DNA of 64,000 nt from Chryseobacterium arachidis (GTDB taxonomy: Bacteria; Bacteroidota; Bacteroidia; Flavobacteriales; Weeksellaceae): assembly GCF_900129245.1 (NCBI RefSeq), contig NZ_FQUT01000003.1:310001-374000 (forward strand), written 5' to 3'. The notes beneath the pieces are model-generated. The model was not told the DNA's origin. It ran no database searches and worked only from the letters and a program-made list of their open reading frames with translations. The first letter of the stretch is position 1, and every line of letters begins with the position of its first letter. Positions 55,378 to 63,845 of this stretch are shown here, piece after piece. A program made the position numbers and the translations under genes.

Positions 55378-57435
55378 ATGTATATTCAAGTTTCTCAGGA
55401 TTTTCAGAAGAAAACCAAAGCGGCTGTATTGTCTATTGCCATTTTCGTTTTCGTTTATATCCTTTTATTTTTATTTACAATAGCTTTGGCGCTTGGATGC
55501 ATCGCTGGTGGAATTGCTATTATCGCCGCTAAACCAATGTTTATTACCCTTATTTTAGGGGCAGGTTTGGCGGGAACCGGGCTTTTCGTATTCTTTTTTA
55601 TTATTAAGTTTTTATTTAAAAAACACATCAACGACAGAAGTGACCTTACCGAAATCAGAAGAAATGACGAGCCTGAACTTTTCAGAATGATCGATGAAAT
55701 CGTACAGGAAGCAGGAACCAATGCTCCCAAAAAAGTTTATCTTTCCTATGATGTGAATGCAAGCGTTTTTTATGATTCAAGTTTCTGGAGCATGTTCTTA
55801 CCCATTCAGAAAAATCTGACGATTGGAATGGGACTGATCAATACCACGACAAAACAGGAGCTGAAAGCCATTCTTTCCCACGAATTCGGGCACTTTTCCC
55901 AACGTTCCATGAAAGTGGGAAGTTATGTCTACAATGTTAATCAGATCATTTTCAACCTGGTAAACGATGATGAATCTTACCGTAATTCGGTAGAAAAGTT
56001 TGCGAGTGTAAGCGGCTATTTTTCCATATTTGCAGCCCTCGCATTTTTCTTTACCGGAAAAATCAAGTGGGTTTTGGTAAAGATGTATAATTTTGTCAAT
56101 ATCCGTCACATGGCACTTTCCAGAGAAATGGAGTTTCATGCGGATGAAGTAGCTGCTAATATTGCAGGTTCACTGGCATTGGAAGAATCGCTTTTAAGGC
56201 TGGAACTTGCCGACAATTCCTATCAGAATGTTTTAAGCTTTTATGATAAAAGATATTCTAAAAACGAATCGAGTAAAAACATCTACCGCGAACAGTTTTT
56301 TGTCATGAATTTTCTTGCCGAACAGAGTGAAGTGGAATCCAAAAACGGACTTCCCAACATTCAGCTTTCGGAATCGGGATTATTTAATAAATCAAAACTC
56401 AATATTGAAAACCAGTGGGCCTCCCACCCTTCCCAGCAAGAGAGAATCACCAAACTCAGAGCTTTAAATATTGTAAAAGAACAGGATAATCTGCCTGCAA
56501 AAAATATTTTCAAAAACTTTCAGAAAACAGAAGAACAGATCACTTCAAAGCTTTTTTCAGGAGTACAATACCAGAAACAAAAAACAGATCTGGAATTTGA
56601 GGAATTTCAGTCTGAATTCGAAAAACAATATCAGAAAGATTCATTCGATAAAATTTTCAATGCTTATTATGACAACAAAAACCCGGATTTCACCGTAAAA
56701 GAAAGTGAATTAACCAACGAAATTTCTTTCGATGAGCTTTTCAGCAAGGAAAAAGTGGAATGGGTATATACATTAATTGCTCTTGAAAATGATCTAAAAA
56801 CCGTAGAGGCGATTTCCCAAAAGGAATACAACATTAAAACTTTTGATTATGATGGTAAAAAATACAAACAGGCTGAAGCAAAAAATTTAATTCCTACTGT
56901 CCAGAAAGCAATTGAAGAAACTAAGGAAAAGATCCATCAGAATGACGCCATTATTTACAATTATTTTGCAAAGAAAGCAGAAGAGCAACAGAAAAAAACT
57001 GACTTTATACAGCTTTACAAAAGCTTTGGAGAATACGATGCTGAATATGATAATCAATACAAACTGTATATCGATTTAATGAATGCAACGGCGTTCCTGA
57101 ATACGAAGACCCCTTTCGAACAGATCAGAAAAAACTTTAGCGATCTTAAACCTCTTGAGGAAAAATTAAAATACCAGATTACCGTTTTTTATCAGAATGA
57201 GATGCTTGTTAAAGAAATGAATGAAGAAGATATAAAGGACCTGAAATTCTATACGGAAAAAGAGCATCTTTATTTTAACAATAACGAATATATGGAACGC
57301 AACCTTCAGCTTCTGATGAAGGCTATCAATTATCTTCCTTACTTTCTCCACAGAAAATATTTTTACAAGAAAAAAGAGCTTTTGAAACTGATGAAAGAAC
57401 TGGAAGAACAACACTCTATGGCAAAGATCTCTTAA
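55378..57435 (+). CDS. M48-family membrane metallopeptidase
   Basis: A 685-residue zinc peptidase related to HtpX/Ste24. Two membrane helices (about 18-42 and 50-80) precede the catalytic domain with HEFGH (His168, Glu169, His172) and the third ligand in EFHADEVAA (Glu252). A further hydrophobic stretch lies near 205-225. The C-terminal 300 residues are helical, charged and probably cytoplasmic, well beyond the usual HtpX length (about 290). It is probably involved in membrane-protein quality control, and the long extension may select substrates. Confidence 0.88.
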   Translation: MYIQVSQDFQKKTKAAVLSIAIFVFVYILLFLFTIALALGCIAGGIAIIAAKPMFITLILGAGLAGTGLFVFFFIIKFLFKKHINDRSDLTEIRRNDEPELFRMIDEIVQEAGTNAPKKVYLSYDVNASVFYDSSFWSMFLPIQKNLTIGMGLINTTTKQELKAILSHEFGHFSQRSMKVGSYVYNVNQIIFNLVNDDESYRNSVEKFASVSGYFSIFAALAFFFTGKIKWVLVKMYNFVNIRHMALSREMEFHADEVAANIAGSLALEESLLRLELADNSYQNVLSFYDKRYSKNESSKNIYREQFFVMNFLAEQSEVESKNGLPNIQLSESGLFNKSKLNIENQWASHPSQQERITKLRALNIVKEQDNLPAKNIFKNFQKTEEQITSKLFSGVQYQKQKTDLEFEEFQSEFEKQYQKDSFDKIFNAYYDNKNPDFTVKESELTNEISFDELFSKEKVEWVYTLIALENDLKTVEAISQKEYNIKTFDYDGKKYKQAEAKNLIPTVQKAIEETKEKIHQNDAIIYNYFAKKAEEQQKKTDFIQLYKSFGEYDAEYDNQYKLYIDLMNATAFLNTKTPFEQIRKNFSDLKPLEEKLKYQITVFYQNEMLVKEMNEEDIKDLKFYTEKEHLYFNNNEYMERNLQLLMKAINYLPYFLHRKYFYKKKELLKLMKELEEQHSMAKIS

Positions 57436-57439
57436 GAAA

Positions 57440-57469
57440 TACCGCTCTGATTTTCAGAGCGTTTTTTTA
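57440..57469 (+). terminator. Terminator of the M48 peptidase gene
   Basis: Stem CGCTCTGA / TCAGAGCG with a short T loop, followed by seven T. Confidence 0.85.
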
Positions 57470-57493
57470 TCTTTAGCTATTAAATCTTTACTC

Positions 57494-57682
57494 ATGAAAA
57501 ACAACGAAAGAGTCTATAAGATGTCTTTTGCGGGAGTTTATCCATATTATATTGAAAAAGCATAACTGATTGATGAACTGGCAAAAGGAAAATCCATGGA
57601 AAAAATCTTTAGAAAAATAAATAATAATTCCGAAATTAGCAGCCTGTGCGTTAAACAAAAAATTAATGAATTAAAAATTTAA
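57494..57682 (+). pseudogene. Remnant of a DUF2200-family gene (internal deletion)
   Basis: ATG 57494 reads MKNNERVYKMSFAGVYPYYIEKA, the conserved start of DUF2200 proteins, then TAA, then in the same frame LIDELAKGKSMEKIFRKI, the conserved end of that family. About 55-60 central residues are missing. The final 20 codons (to 57682) do not look like the family. It is a deleted, dead copy. Confidence 0.8.
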
Positions 57683-57711
57683 ACAGAACATACAGTAAAA
57701 CTTAGAATAAG

Positions 57712-57838
57712 TTTTCTTCGGGGCAGGGTGAAATTCCCTACCGGCGGTTACAGTCCGCGACTCCTTTCTTTTTGAGAGGACTGATTTGGTGAAATTCCAA
57801 AACCGACAGTTAAAGTCTGGATGGGAGAAGAAAATGGA
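57712..57838 (+). promoter_or_regulatory. FMN riboswitch (RFN element)
   Basis: The RFN core is clear: CTTCGGGGCAGGGTGAAATT, then CCCTACCGGCGGTTACAGTC with CGCGAC, a variable stem (CTCCTTTC/GAGAGGAC), then GGTGAAATTCC, CCGACAGTTAAAGTCTGGAT and GGGAGAAG. It lies 91 bases before the ribB start. An imperfect CAAT...ATTG hairpin (57839-57873) may be part of the expression platform. It has no T-tract, suggesting control of translation rather than termination. Confidence 0.95.
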
Positions 57839-57928
57839 ACAATCAGTGAGGCTATTTCGATGGACTCATTGTATTGTGTTTCATTTCCATGTACCGAAGT
57901 GTATTTTAACTTTCAAAAGTAAAATAAC

Positions 57929-58579
57929 ATGGAAAAATTATTAGAAAAATTCGGAGCAACTCCGAAAGAACGTGTAGAAAAAGCACTTCTGAAATTACAA
58001 CAAGGCAAAGGAATCCTTTTAGTAGATGATGAAAACCGTGAAAACGAAGGCGACATCATCTTTCCCGCCTCTACCATCACAGAAAAAGACATGGCACTTC
58101 TAATCCGCGAATGCAGTGGAATTGTCTGCTTATGTATTTCTGAAGAGAAAAGCAGACATCTTAATCTTCGCCCGATGGTGGAAGCCAACAATTCTAAAAA
58201 TCAAACTGCATTTACGATTTCGATTGAAGCAAAAGAAGGTGTAGAATCCGGAGTTTCAGCGAAAGACCGTGTAACAACCATCCGAACGGCAATTGCTGAA
58301 CATGCAGAAGCCAATCACATTGCAAGTCCGGGACACGTTTTTCCTTTAATTGCAAGGGAAAATGGTGTTTTTGAAAGACGCGGACATACGGAAGGAAGCG
58401 TAGATCTGATAAAACTGGCAAATCTTGGCAACGATGCTGTACTTTGTGAACTCACCAACGAAGACGGAACGATGGCAAGACTTCCCGAAATTGCAGATTT
58501 CGCAGAGAAAAGAGAAATGACTGTCGTTACCATTGAAGATATTTATTCTTACCGAAAAATGCTGATTAGTCAAAATTAA
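57929..58579 (+). CDS. ribB: 3,4-dihydroxy-2-butanone-4-phosphate synthase
   Basis: A 216-residue enzyme converting ribulose 5-phosphate to dihydroxybutanone phosphate plus formate in riboflavin synthesis. Conserved blocks: [17 protein letters not shown] (metal-binding Glu pair), [55 protein letters not shown] and [15 protein letters not shown]. It stands alone without a RibA domain, whereas many Bacteroidota have a fused RibBA. It is controlled by the FMN riboswitch upstream, giving feedback by the pathway product. Confidence 0.97.
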   Translation: MEKLLEKFGATPKERVEKALLKLQQGKGILLVDDENRENEGDIIFPASTITEKDMALLIRECSGIVCLCISEEKSRHLNLRPMVEANNSKNQTAFTISIEAKEGVESGVSAKDRVTTIRTAIAEHAEANHIASPGHVFPLIARENGVFERRGHTEGSVDLIKLANLGNDAVLCELTNEDGTMARLPEIADFAEKREMTVVTIEDIYSYRKMLISQN

Positions 58580-58581
58580 GA

Positions 58582-58656
58582 GAGTTGGAAGATGGAACCG
58601 GAAGTCATCCTGAAGCATACAATTCTTCATACTTTAAACTTCTATCATCCAACCTT
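58582..58656. repeat. Intergenic inverted repeat after ribB
   Basis: Imperfect arms GTTGGAAGATGGAACCGGAAGT (in part, 58584-58605) and ACTTCTATCATCCAAC (58638-58653), with an inner GAAG/CTTC. It has no T-tract. The look is that of dispersed palindromic elements in related genomes. Confidence 0.5.
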
Positions 58657-58678
58657 TAGCAAAAATATTAACGTACAG

Positions 58679-58709
58679 AAAACCGTTCAATCTTTGAGCG
58701 GTTTTTATT
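58679..58709 (+). terminator. Terminator after ribB
   Basis: Stem AACCG-T-TCAA / TTGA-G-CGGTT with loop TCT, followed by TTTTATTTT. Confidence 0.8.
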
Positions 58710-58953
58710 TTAAAATAAATTTTCAGCCTTAACCAATCCACGAATTAACTGTAAAAAACACCTGATCTTTTTCATAGAAAAGATATATTTTCACAAAAAG
58801 TAAAATTCACACAAATTCTGTACAAAAACAATTTAAAAACATTTCTAAAAAACAAAGATCTACAATATATTACATTCAATTCCAACAAGATAATTAACAT
58901 TTTTAAAATCTAAATATTATTTATTTTATTTAACTTTAATGAAAATTTAAGCT
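58710..58953. other. AT-rich gene-free stretch upstream of the T9SS-sorted protein
   Basis: About 245 bases, mostly A and T, with no open frame or hairpin. It presumably holds the promoter for the gene at 58954, but no -33/-7 pair is clear. Confidence 0.5.
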
Positions 58954-59940
58954 ATGAAACAAACTTTATTCTTTTTGCTGGCAGCTTCTGGTATTTTGTC
59001 GGCACAAACTATTACGAAAGCATTTAATGATCCAACTGCGGGAGATTCGCCTAACTATTTCACCGTAAACGGAACGATAGATAATTCTGCGACCGGTAGT
59101 GGCGCAACATTTAATAACCCTTCTGTAACACAAGGAGCGGCTTCTCCCACAACCTATTCTACACCAACTTCCAGTGAAATTTCAACATATCCTGGATCTA
59201 CGTTAAAAATGGTCGGGAGTGGAAACACAATTTTCTTTAAGCAATCGGCTAGCCTATTGGAAATCACAGGGCTCGTTACTCCTGATGCAACTCTGAATTT
59301 CTCTACCGATAACGGAACTTATATTGCCTATCCTACAGTTCTTGGAACGACCACTAACGATACTGCCTCCGGAACGTTTACATCATCTATTGCCAACGGA
59401 AATTTTACCGGAACAATTAATATTTTAGCAGATGCGAGTGGGACTTTAATTATTGGTGCGAAAACATATACCAATGTATTAAGGGTAAAATCTGTTCAAA
59501 CTTTTTATTTAATAATCAATGGAATTCCTTTGGCAACTCTTACCAATACAGCCTACTTTTATTATAATGGCAGCCAAAAGTATCCTTTGCTTTCTTATAC
59601 AAGTGCAAACCTTAATTCACAGGTTCTTAACATCAACCAGACTACAACAGGAGCTCAGGCTTTAAGCGAAACCTTTCTTGCTGCACATGACAATACCATC
59701 ATTAAAAAAGAAGGTTTAAAAATCTATCCGAATCCTGCTCAGGACTTTATTGAATTTAAAGGTCATTCAGACAATTATTCAACAGCAAAAATTTACAGTT
59801 TAGATGGAAAATTGGTGAAAACATCTGATATTAACTCAGGAAAAGTACAGGTTTCTGATCTCCCTGCTGCTTCTTATTTTATTGAGGTTTCAGGTAAGGA
59901 TAATAAAAAACCGGAAGCATCGAAATTTATCAAGAAATAG
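58954..59940 (+). CDS. Secreted protein with type IX sorting domain
   Basis: A 328-residue protein with a signal peptide (MKQTLFFLLAASGILSAQ), a Thr/Ser/Asn-rich beta region of about 230 residues, and a C-terminal Por/T9SS type A sorting domain: GLKIYPNPAQDFIEFKG, AKIYSLDGKLVKT, VSDLPAASYFIEVSG and KFIKK at the end. It is exported through the outer membrane by the type IX secretion system and anchored or released there. No enzymatic motif is seen in the passenger, so an adhesin or coat role is possible. Confidence 0.9.
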   Translation: MKQTLFFLLAASGILSAQTITKAFNDPTAGDSPNYFTVNGTIDNSATGSGATFNNPSVTQGAASPTTYSTPTSSEISTYPGSTLKMVGSGNTIFFKQSASLLEITGLVTPDATLNFSTDNGTYIAYPTVLGTTTNDTASGTFTSSIANGNFTGTINILADASGTLIIGAKTYTNVLRVKSVQTFYLIINGIPLATLTNTAYFYYNGSQKYPLLSYTSANLNSQVLNINQTTTGAQALSETFLAAHDNTIIKKEGLKIYPNPAQDFIEFKGHSDNYSTAKIYSLDGKLVKTSDINSGKVQVSDLPAASYFIEVSGKDNKKPEASKFIKK

Positions 59941-59964
59941 AAATTACATTTTAATTGTTAACGA

Positions 59965-60003
59965 TGAGTCCGCACGGAAATATTCTGTGCGGATTCTTTT
60001 TTG
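59965..60003 (+). terminator. Terminator of the T9SS-sorted protein gene
   Basis: Stem GTCCGCACxGA / TCTGTGCGGAT followed by TCTTTTTTG. Confidence 0.85.
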
Positions 60004-60114
60004 TTTATTAAACATTAATTTTTAATCATAATTAAAATTAAATTTATTATCCATAAAATTTTTGCCCGTTTTTTGCTGTCAGTTCAATACCATCACATCT
60101 TAAAATATACCATC

Positions 60115-60867
60115 ATGAAAAAATATCTTCTTTTACTTCCGTGCTTTATTTTTTCAGGAATATCTGCACAGGAAACAGCCAGCGCCGAATCTTCGGAGAA
60201 AATGAACATCATTAAAACGAATGTCACCGCTTATGTATTCAGAAATATCAATCTTTCGTATGAAAGAGCATTTACCAACTGGTTTTCGGTAAATATGGGA
60301 TTCGGTACAATGCCCGAAGGAAAGGTTCCTTTTATTAATTCTTTTTTAGGTGATGAAGATGAAAAAAGGTTTCAGAATCTTGAAGTAAAGTCTTTTAATT
60401 TCACCATCGAACCGCGTTTCTATCTCGGTGCAGGCTATGGAAAGGGGTTTTATATTGCTCCTTATTACCGCTATTCGAAAATTACATCCAATACTTTTGA
60501 TTTTTATTATGATTATACCTTCAGCGGAACGACCTACCAAATTCCTTTGAAAGGAAACGGCAGCGCCCACGGAAACAGTGGCGGAGTAATGGTCGGAGTA
60601 CAGTTTTTCCTGACATCAAGCCGCAATCTTGTTCTTGATTTCTGGATTGCAGGCGCCCACTACGGAAAAGGACAGGGCGACTTTACCATGACCAGCGACG
60701 TCGTTTTAACACCCGATATGCAGGCACAGCTGAAAAAGGAAATTGAAGATCTCGATATTCCGTATGTAAATTACACGGTAGAAACGAACGCAAATGGAGC
60801 AAAAGTGAATATTGACGGACCCTGGCTTGGTTTCCGAAGCGGGCTGTCTTTGGGATACAGGTTTTAG
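60115..60867 (+). CDS. Outer-membrane beta-barrel protein
   Basis: A 250-residue protein starting at ATG 60115 (MKKYLLLLPCFIFSGISAQ, signal peptide). The in-frame ATG at 60073 would put 14 odd residues before the signal. The body consists of alternating amphipathic strands rich in Gly, Tyr and Phe (INLSYERAFTNWFSVNMGFG, FYIAPYYRYSK, GVMVGVQFFL, LGFRSGLSLGYRF), with the terminal Phe needed for barrel assembly. It resembles small outer-membrane barrels of the DUF3575 kind. The function is unknown. Confidence 0.8.
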   Translation: MKKYLLLLPCFIFSGISAQETASAESSEKMNIIKTNVTAYVFRNINLSYERAFTNWFSVNMGFGTMPEGKVPFINSFLGDEDEKRFQNLEVKSFNFTIEPRFYLGAGYGKGFYIAPYYRYSKITSNTFDFYYDYTFSGTTYQIPLKGNGSAHGNSGGVMVGVQFFLTSSRNLVLDFWIAGAHYGKGQGDFTMTSDVVLTPDMQAQLKKEIEDLDIPYVNYTVETNANGAKVNIDGPWLGFRSGLSLGYRF

Positions 60868-60925
60868 TCGGAGAGTTTTAGGGTTGGAGAATTTTTTGAG
60901 TTTAACATCTATCTACATAGTTTTG

Positions 60926-60960
60926 AGACCGTTCTTTTTGAGAGCGGTTTTTATTTTTTT
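60926..60960 (+). terminator. Terminator of the beta-barrel protein gene
   Basis: Stem ACCGTTCT / AGAGCGGT (with one G-T pair) and loop TTTTG, followed by TTTTATTTTTTT. Confidence 0.8.
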
Positions 60961-61013
60961 AATGTTGGAAATTTGAATTATTTCATTATTTCAAAAATTT
61001 ATATCTTTTCCCC

Positions 61014-62306
61014 ATGAATTCATCACAAATCACCACTGCCCAAAGAATCAAAGCGATTGTAGGCGGATCGATCGGAAATCTGGTAGAATGGTACGACTGG
61101 TATGCGTATGCTGCGTTTGCCATTTATTTCTCCAACTCTTTTTTTCCGGATTCTGATATGACGGCGCAGCTCCTAAACACTGCCGGAATCTTTGCAGTCG
61201 GTTTCCTGATGCGACCTGTAGGAGGATGGCTTTTCGGAAGCATTGCCGACAGAGTCGGAAGAAAAAAAGCAATGACTTTTTCGGTTTTATTAATGTCTTT
61301 TGGATCTTTACTGATCGCTTTAACCCCGACTTATCAGACAATCGGTGTTTTAGCCCCATTATTATTGTTGATGGCCAGATTGCTCCAGGGATTAAGTGTT
61401 GGCGGGGAATACGGAGTATCGGCAACCTACCTCAGCGAAATGGCCACTTCAGACCGAAGAGGATTTTACTCAAGTTTTCAGTATGTCACGTTGATTGGCG
61501 GACAATTGATTGCGTTGGGAATTCAATTAATTCTACAAAAATTATTATTAACAGAAGCCCAGCTTGAAGATTGGGGATGGAGAATTCCTTTTGTAATCGG
61601 GGCTTTACTATCTGTTATTGCATTGTATCTGAGATCAAATCTTCATGAAACTGAAGCTTTTAAAAACAAAAAAGATGTGGGCGAAAAGAAAAAAGGAACC
61701 ATAAAAGAATTACTGAAACATCCGAAAGCATTAATAACTGTAGTCGGATTAACATTGGGCGGAACGTTGGCATTCTATACGTACACCACCTACATGCAGA
61801 AATTTCTGGTGAATACGGTTCACCTCACCAAAGAGGAATCTACACTGATTTCTTTTATATCGTTGTTTATTTTCGCCTGTCTTCAGCCTGTTTTCGGAGC
61901 CTTGTCGGATAAAATAGGAAGAAGACCTTTATTGTTATGCTTTGGAATTCTGGGAACGGTTTTCACTTATCCATTGCTTAATGCTTTAAGTACAACCACT
62001 TCTATGTGGGGCGCATTTTTTCTGATCATGTCGGCATTGATTATTGTGAGTGGTTACACCTCAATTAATGCAGTGGTAAAAGCTGAACTTTTTCCTTCAG
62101 AAGTAAGAGCTTTGGGAGTAGGATTGCCTTATGCATTAACGGTTGCCATTTTCGGCGGAACTGCAGAGTACATTGCTCTTTGGTTTAAGCAGGAGCATGT
62201 AGAACATTATTTTTACTGGTATATTACAATTTGTATTTTATTTTCATTTGTGGTGTATGTACAAATGAAAGACACAAAGAAAACCTCAACATTGGATCGG
62301 GATTAA
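61014..62306 (+). CDS. MFS dicarboxylate symporter, KgtP-like (MHS family)
   Basis: A 430-residue, twelve-helix proton symporter of the metabolite-H+ symporter group. It shows GNLVEWYDWYAY in helix 1, the loop 2-3 motif GSIADRVGRKKAM, RLLQGLSVGGEYG in helix 4 and ALSDKIGRRPLL between helices 8 and 9. Sequence order and length are very close to E. coli alpha-ketoglutarate permease KgtP (432) as I remember it, so a 2-oxo-dicarboxylate is the likely cargo. It is monocistronic. Confidence 0.88.
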   Translation: MNSSQITTAQRIKAIVGGSIGNLVEWYDWYAYAAFAIYFSNSFFPDSDMTAQLLNTAGIFAVGFLMRPVGGWLFGSIADRVGRKKAMTFSVLLMSFGSLLIALTPTYQTIGVLAPLLLLMARLLQGLSVGGEYGVSATYLSEMATSDRRGFYSSFQYVTLIGGQLIALGIQLILQKLLLTEAQLEDWGWRIPFVIGALLSVIALYLRSNLHETEAFKNKKDVGEKKKGTIKELLKHPKALITVVGLTLGGTLAFYTYTTYMQKFLVNTVHLTKEESTLISFISLFIFACLQPVFGALSDKIGRRPLLLCFGILGTVFTYPLLNALSTTTSMWGAFFLIMSALIIVSGYTSINAVVKAELFPSEVRALGVGLPYALTVAIFGGTAEYIALWFKQEHVEHYFYWYITICILFSFVVYVQMKDTKKTSTLDRD

Positions 62307-62324
62307 TTGTGTTACAGCATAAAG

Positions 62325-62366
62325 AAGCGTGCGGCTCAGGAAACCTGAGCCGCACGCTTTATTTTT
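62325..62366. terminator. Very strong bidirectional terminator
   Basis: A perfect 16-bp stem (AAGCGTGCGGCTCAGG and its complement) with loop AAA, then TATTTTTA on the plus strand. On the minus strand TTCTTTA follows. It separates the convergent KgtP-like gene and the gene at 62368-62577. Confidence 0.9.
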
Positions 62367-62577
62367 AATGATAGGCTTGCTTAAATTTTGCCAGAATATT
62401 GTCCAGATTATGTCGCTGAACATACACACTCTTCACATCTTCATACCTTGGCGACTTGTAAAAAACTTCGTGGAAATCCATACTGCCATTTCCTACTTTC
62501 ACCACTTTTTGTACTTCGATATTTAATTTTCTCAGTTCGTCTTTAAAAACCTGAAATTCATCTTGGATATTCTTCAT
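62365..62577 (-). CDS. Small conserved protein of unknown function
   Basis: A 70-residue soluble protein MKNIQDEFQVFKDELRKLNI...NILAKFKQAYH with an amphipathic N-terminal helix, a Gly-containing strand region (VVKVGNGSMDF) and a C-terminal helix. The frame is complete, has a normal start leader, and ends at the shared strong terminator, which supports a real gene. No family is recognised. Confidence 0.55.
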   Translation of the reverse strand: MKNIQDEFQVFKDELRKLNIEVQKVVKVGNGSMDFHEVFYKSPRYEDVKSVYVQRHNLDNILAKFKQAYH

Positions 62578-62917
62578 CTATATTTTTGGGATTTAATTAA
62601 AATTACCTTTTTATATCAAACACCCTACCATTTTACAGGGGTGGTGTTCAAATTCTGATTAAAGTTAATAAATTTATTAATACAAACACAACATTTGGTT
62701 AACATTTTTGTAATTTTATTTAAAATAAAGAATCAATTTCGCAACATATTCTTAATTTATTTAGATTTACTTTGTTTAAAAAAAATTAAATGCTCTTGCA
62801 AAAGCTTTACCACAGACGCTTCTTGAAGAATACATCCTATTATTAAGAACAACAAAAAATGATATTGATGTTGTAACAAAACCCCTTTCAGCAGAACATA
62901 TAAGGAAAAAATTTTCC
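62578..62917. other. Gene-free stretch upstream of the CPBP gene
   Basis: About 340 bases. At 62618-62650 is an imperfect hairpin (AACACC...GGTGTT). From 62780 the frame of the CPBP gene is open without a stop, and its translation (NALAKALPQTLLEEYI...HIRKKFSV) looks protein-like, but no ATG, GTG or TTG lies in it before 62918. Nothing else is seen. Confidence 0.5.
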
Positions 62918-63790
62918 GTGAATTACTTTTTAAGATTAAAGAACGATACTGTTGATTTATTACAATTCATTAAAAGGCCAAATGATGTGCAGATAAAACT
63001 TTCCGTAAAAGAAAAGTTTTTATTTATCTTTAATTTATTGATGATTGAGATTATTTTCTTTCTGATCTTTGTATTTCCGTTAAATTATATCGCTGAAAAA
63101 CTGATTACTTTAAAGCAGTCCGAAGCTTTTGAAAATTTGGGTTGGTACGAAGCTGTTTTTTTGTTTGTAATCGTTGCTCCTGTGTTGGAAGAATGGATTT
63201 TCCGATATTCTCTGAGATATAACAGTTTATTTTCAAAATTGGTCAGCCGGGAAAAATGGAATAAAATTTTCCCGTTCTTAGTGTATATTTTATCTTCCGT
63301 TTTCGGATTGGTTCATCTGGATAATTATATGAATGATTCGTGGAAGTTCTATGCCTTATCACCTTTAATTGTTGCGTCTCAGTTGTCAGGAGGTCTTATT
63401 TTAAGCTTTATCCGGGTGAGATTGAATATTTTCTGCAGTATGCTTTATCATGCGATATGGAATCTGTTGTTTGGTATTACAATTCCTTGTGTCATGGCAT
63501 TTTTCATCAATCCATACATTGACCACGGAAAAAATTACAATCTCCACATTGAACAAAAAGTGTTTATTAATAAAGATGAGCCTGTTCTTATTGACGTTAA
63601 TAGCAAAGATGATACGATCTACAAAGTGGAAGCAAAACAATATCAGTTTCAAAACTTACTGAATCATATTTACGGAAAGGACAAACATACTACTGATGAG
63701 GGTTTAATCAATATTAATTTCCAATCGAAAGAAGGAATTTCCAAACAGGAATTTTTGGAAATCTTACAGAAAGAATATATGATCAAATAA
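62918..63790 (+). CDS. CPBP-family intramembrane metalloprotease
   Basis: A 290-residue membrane protein of the CPBP/Abi (CAAX-protease-like) family. Catalytic motifs: EEWIFRYSLRY (EExxxR), GLVHLDNY (FxxxH) and the third-motif YHAIWNLLFG (HxxxN), in helices at about 85-180. The start is GTG 62918, because no upstream ATG is in frame. The last 80 residues are polar, probably cytoplasmic. Bacterial members act in peptide maturation, bacteriocin immunity or membrane signalling. No peptide substrate gene is seen nearby. Confidence 0.85.
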   Translation: MNYFLRLKNDTVDLLQFIKRPNDVQIKLSVKEKFLFIFNLLMIEIIFFLIFVFPLNYIAEKLITLKQSEAFENLGWYEAVFLFVIVAPVLEEWIFRYSLRYNSLFSKLVSREKWNKIFPFLVYILSSVFGLVHLDNYMNDSWKFYALSPLIVASQLSGGLILSFIRVRLNIFCSMLYHAIWNLLFGITIPCVMAFFINPYIDHGKNYNLHIEQKVFINKDEPVLIDVNSKDDTIYKVEAKQYQFQNLLNHIYGKDKHTTDEGLININFQSKEGISKQEFLEILQKEYMIK

Positions 63791-63833
63791 AAAAACGGTT
63801 AAAATCGACGTCGATTTTAACCGTTTTTTTTAT
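63789..63833. terminator. Bidirectional terminator between CPBP and ABC transporter genes
   Basis: A perfect 18-bp inverted repeat, AAAACGGTTAAAATCGAC and its complement, with AT-runs at both ends giving T-tracts on each strand. Confidence 0.9.
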
Positions 63834-63845
63834 GCTTTAATGATG

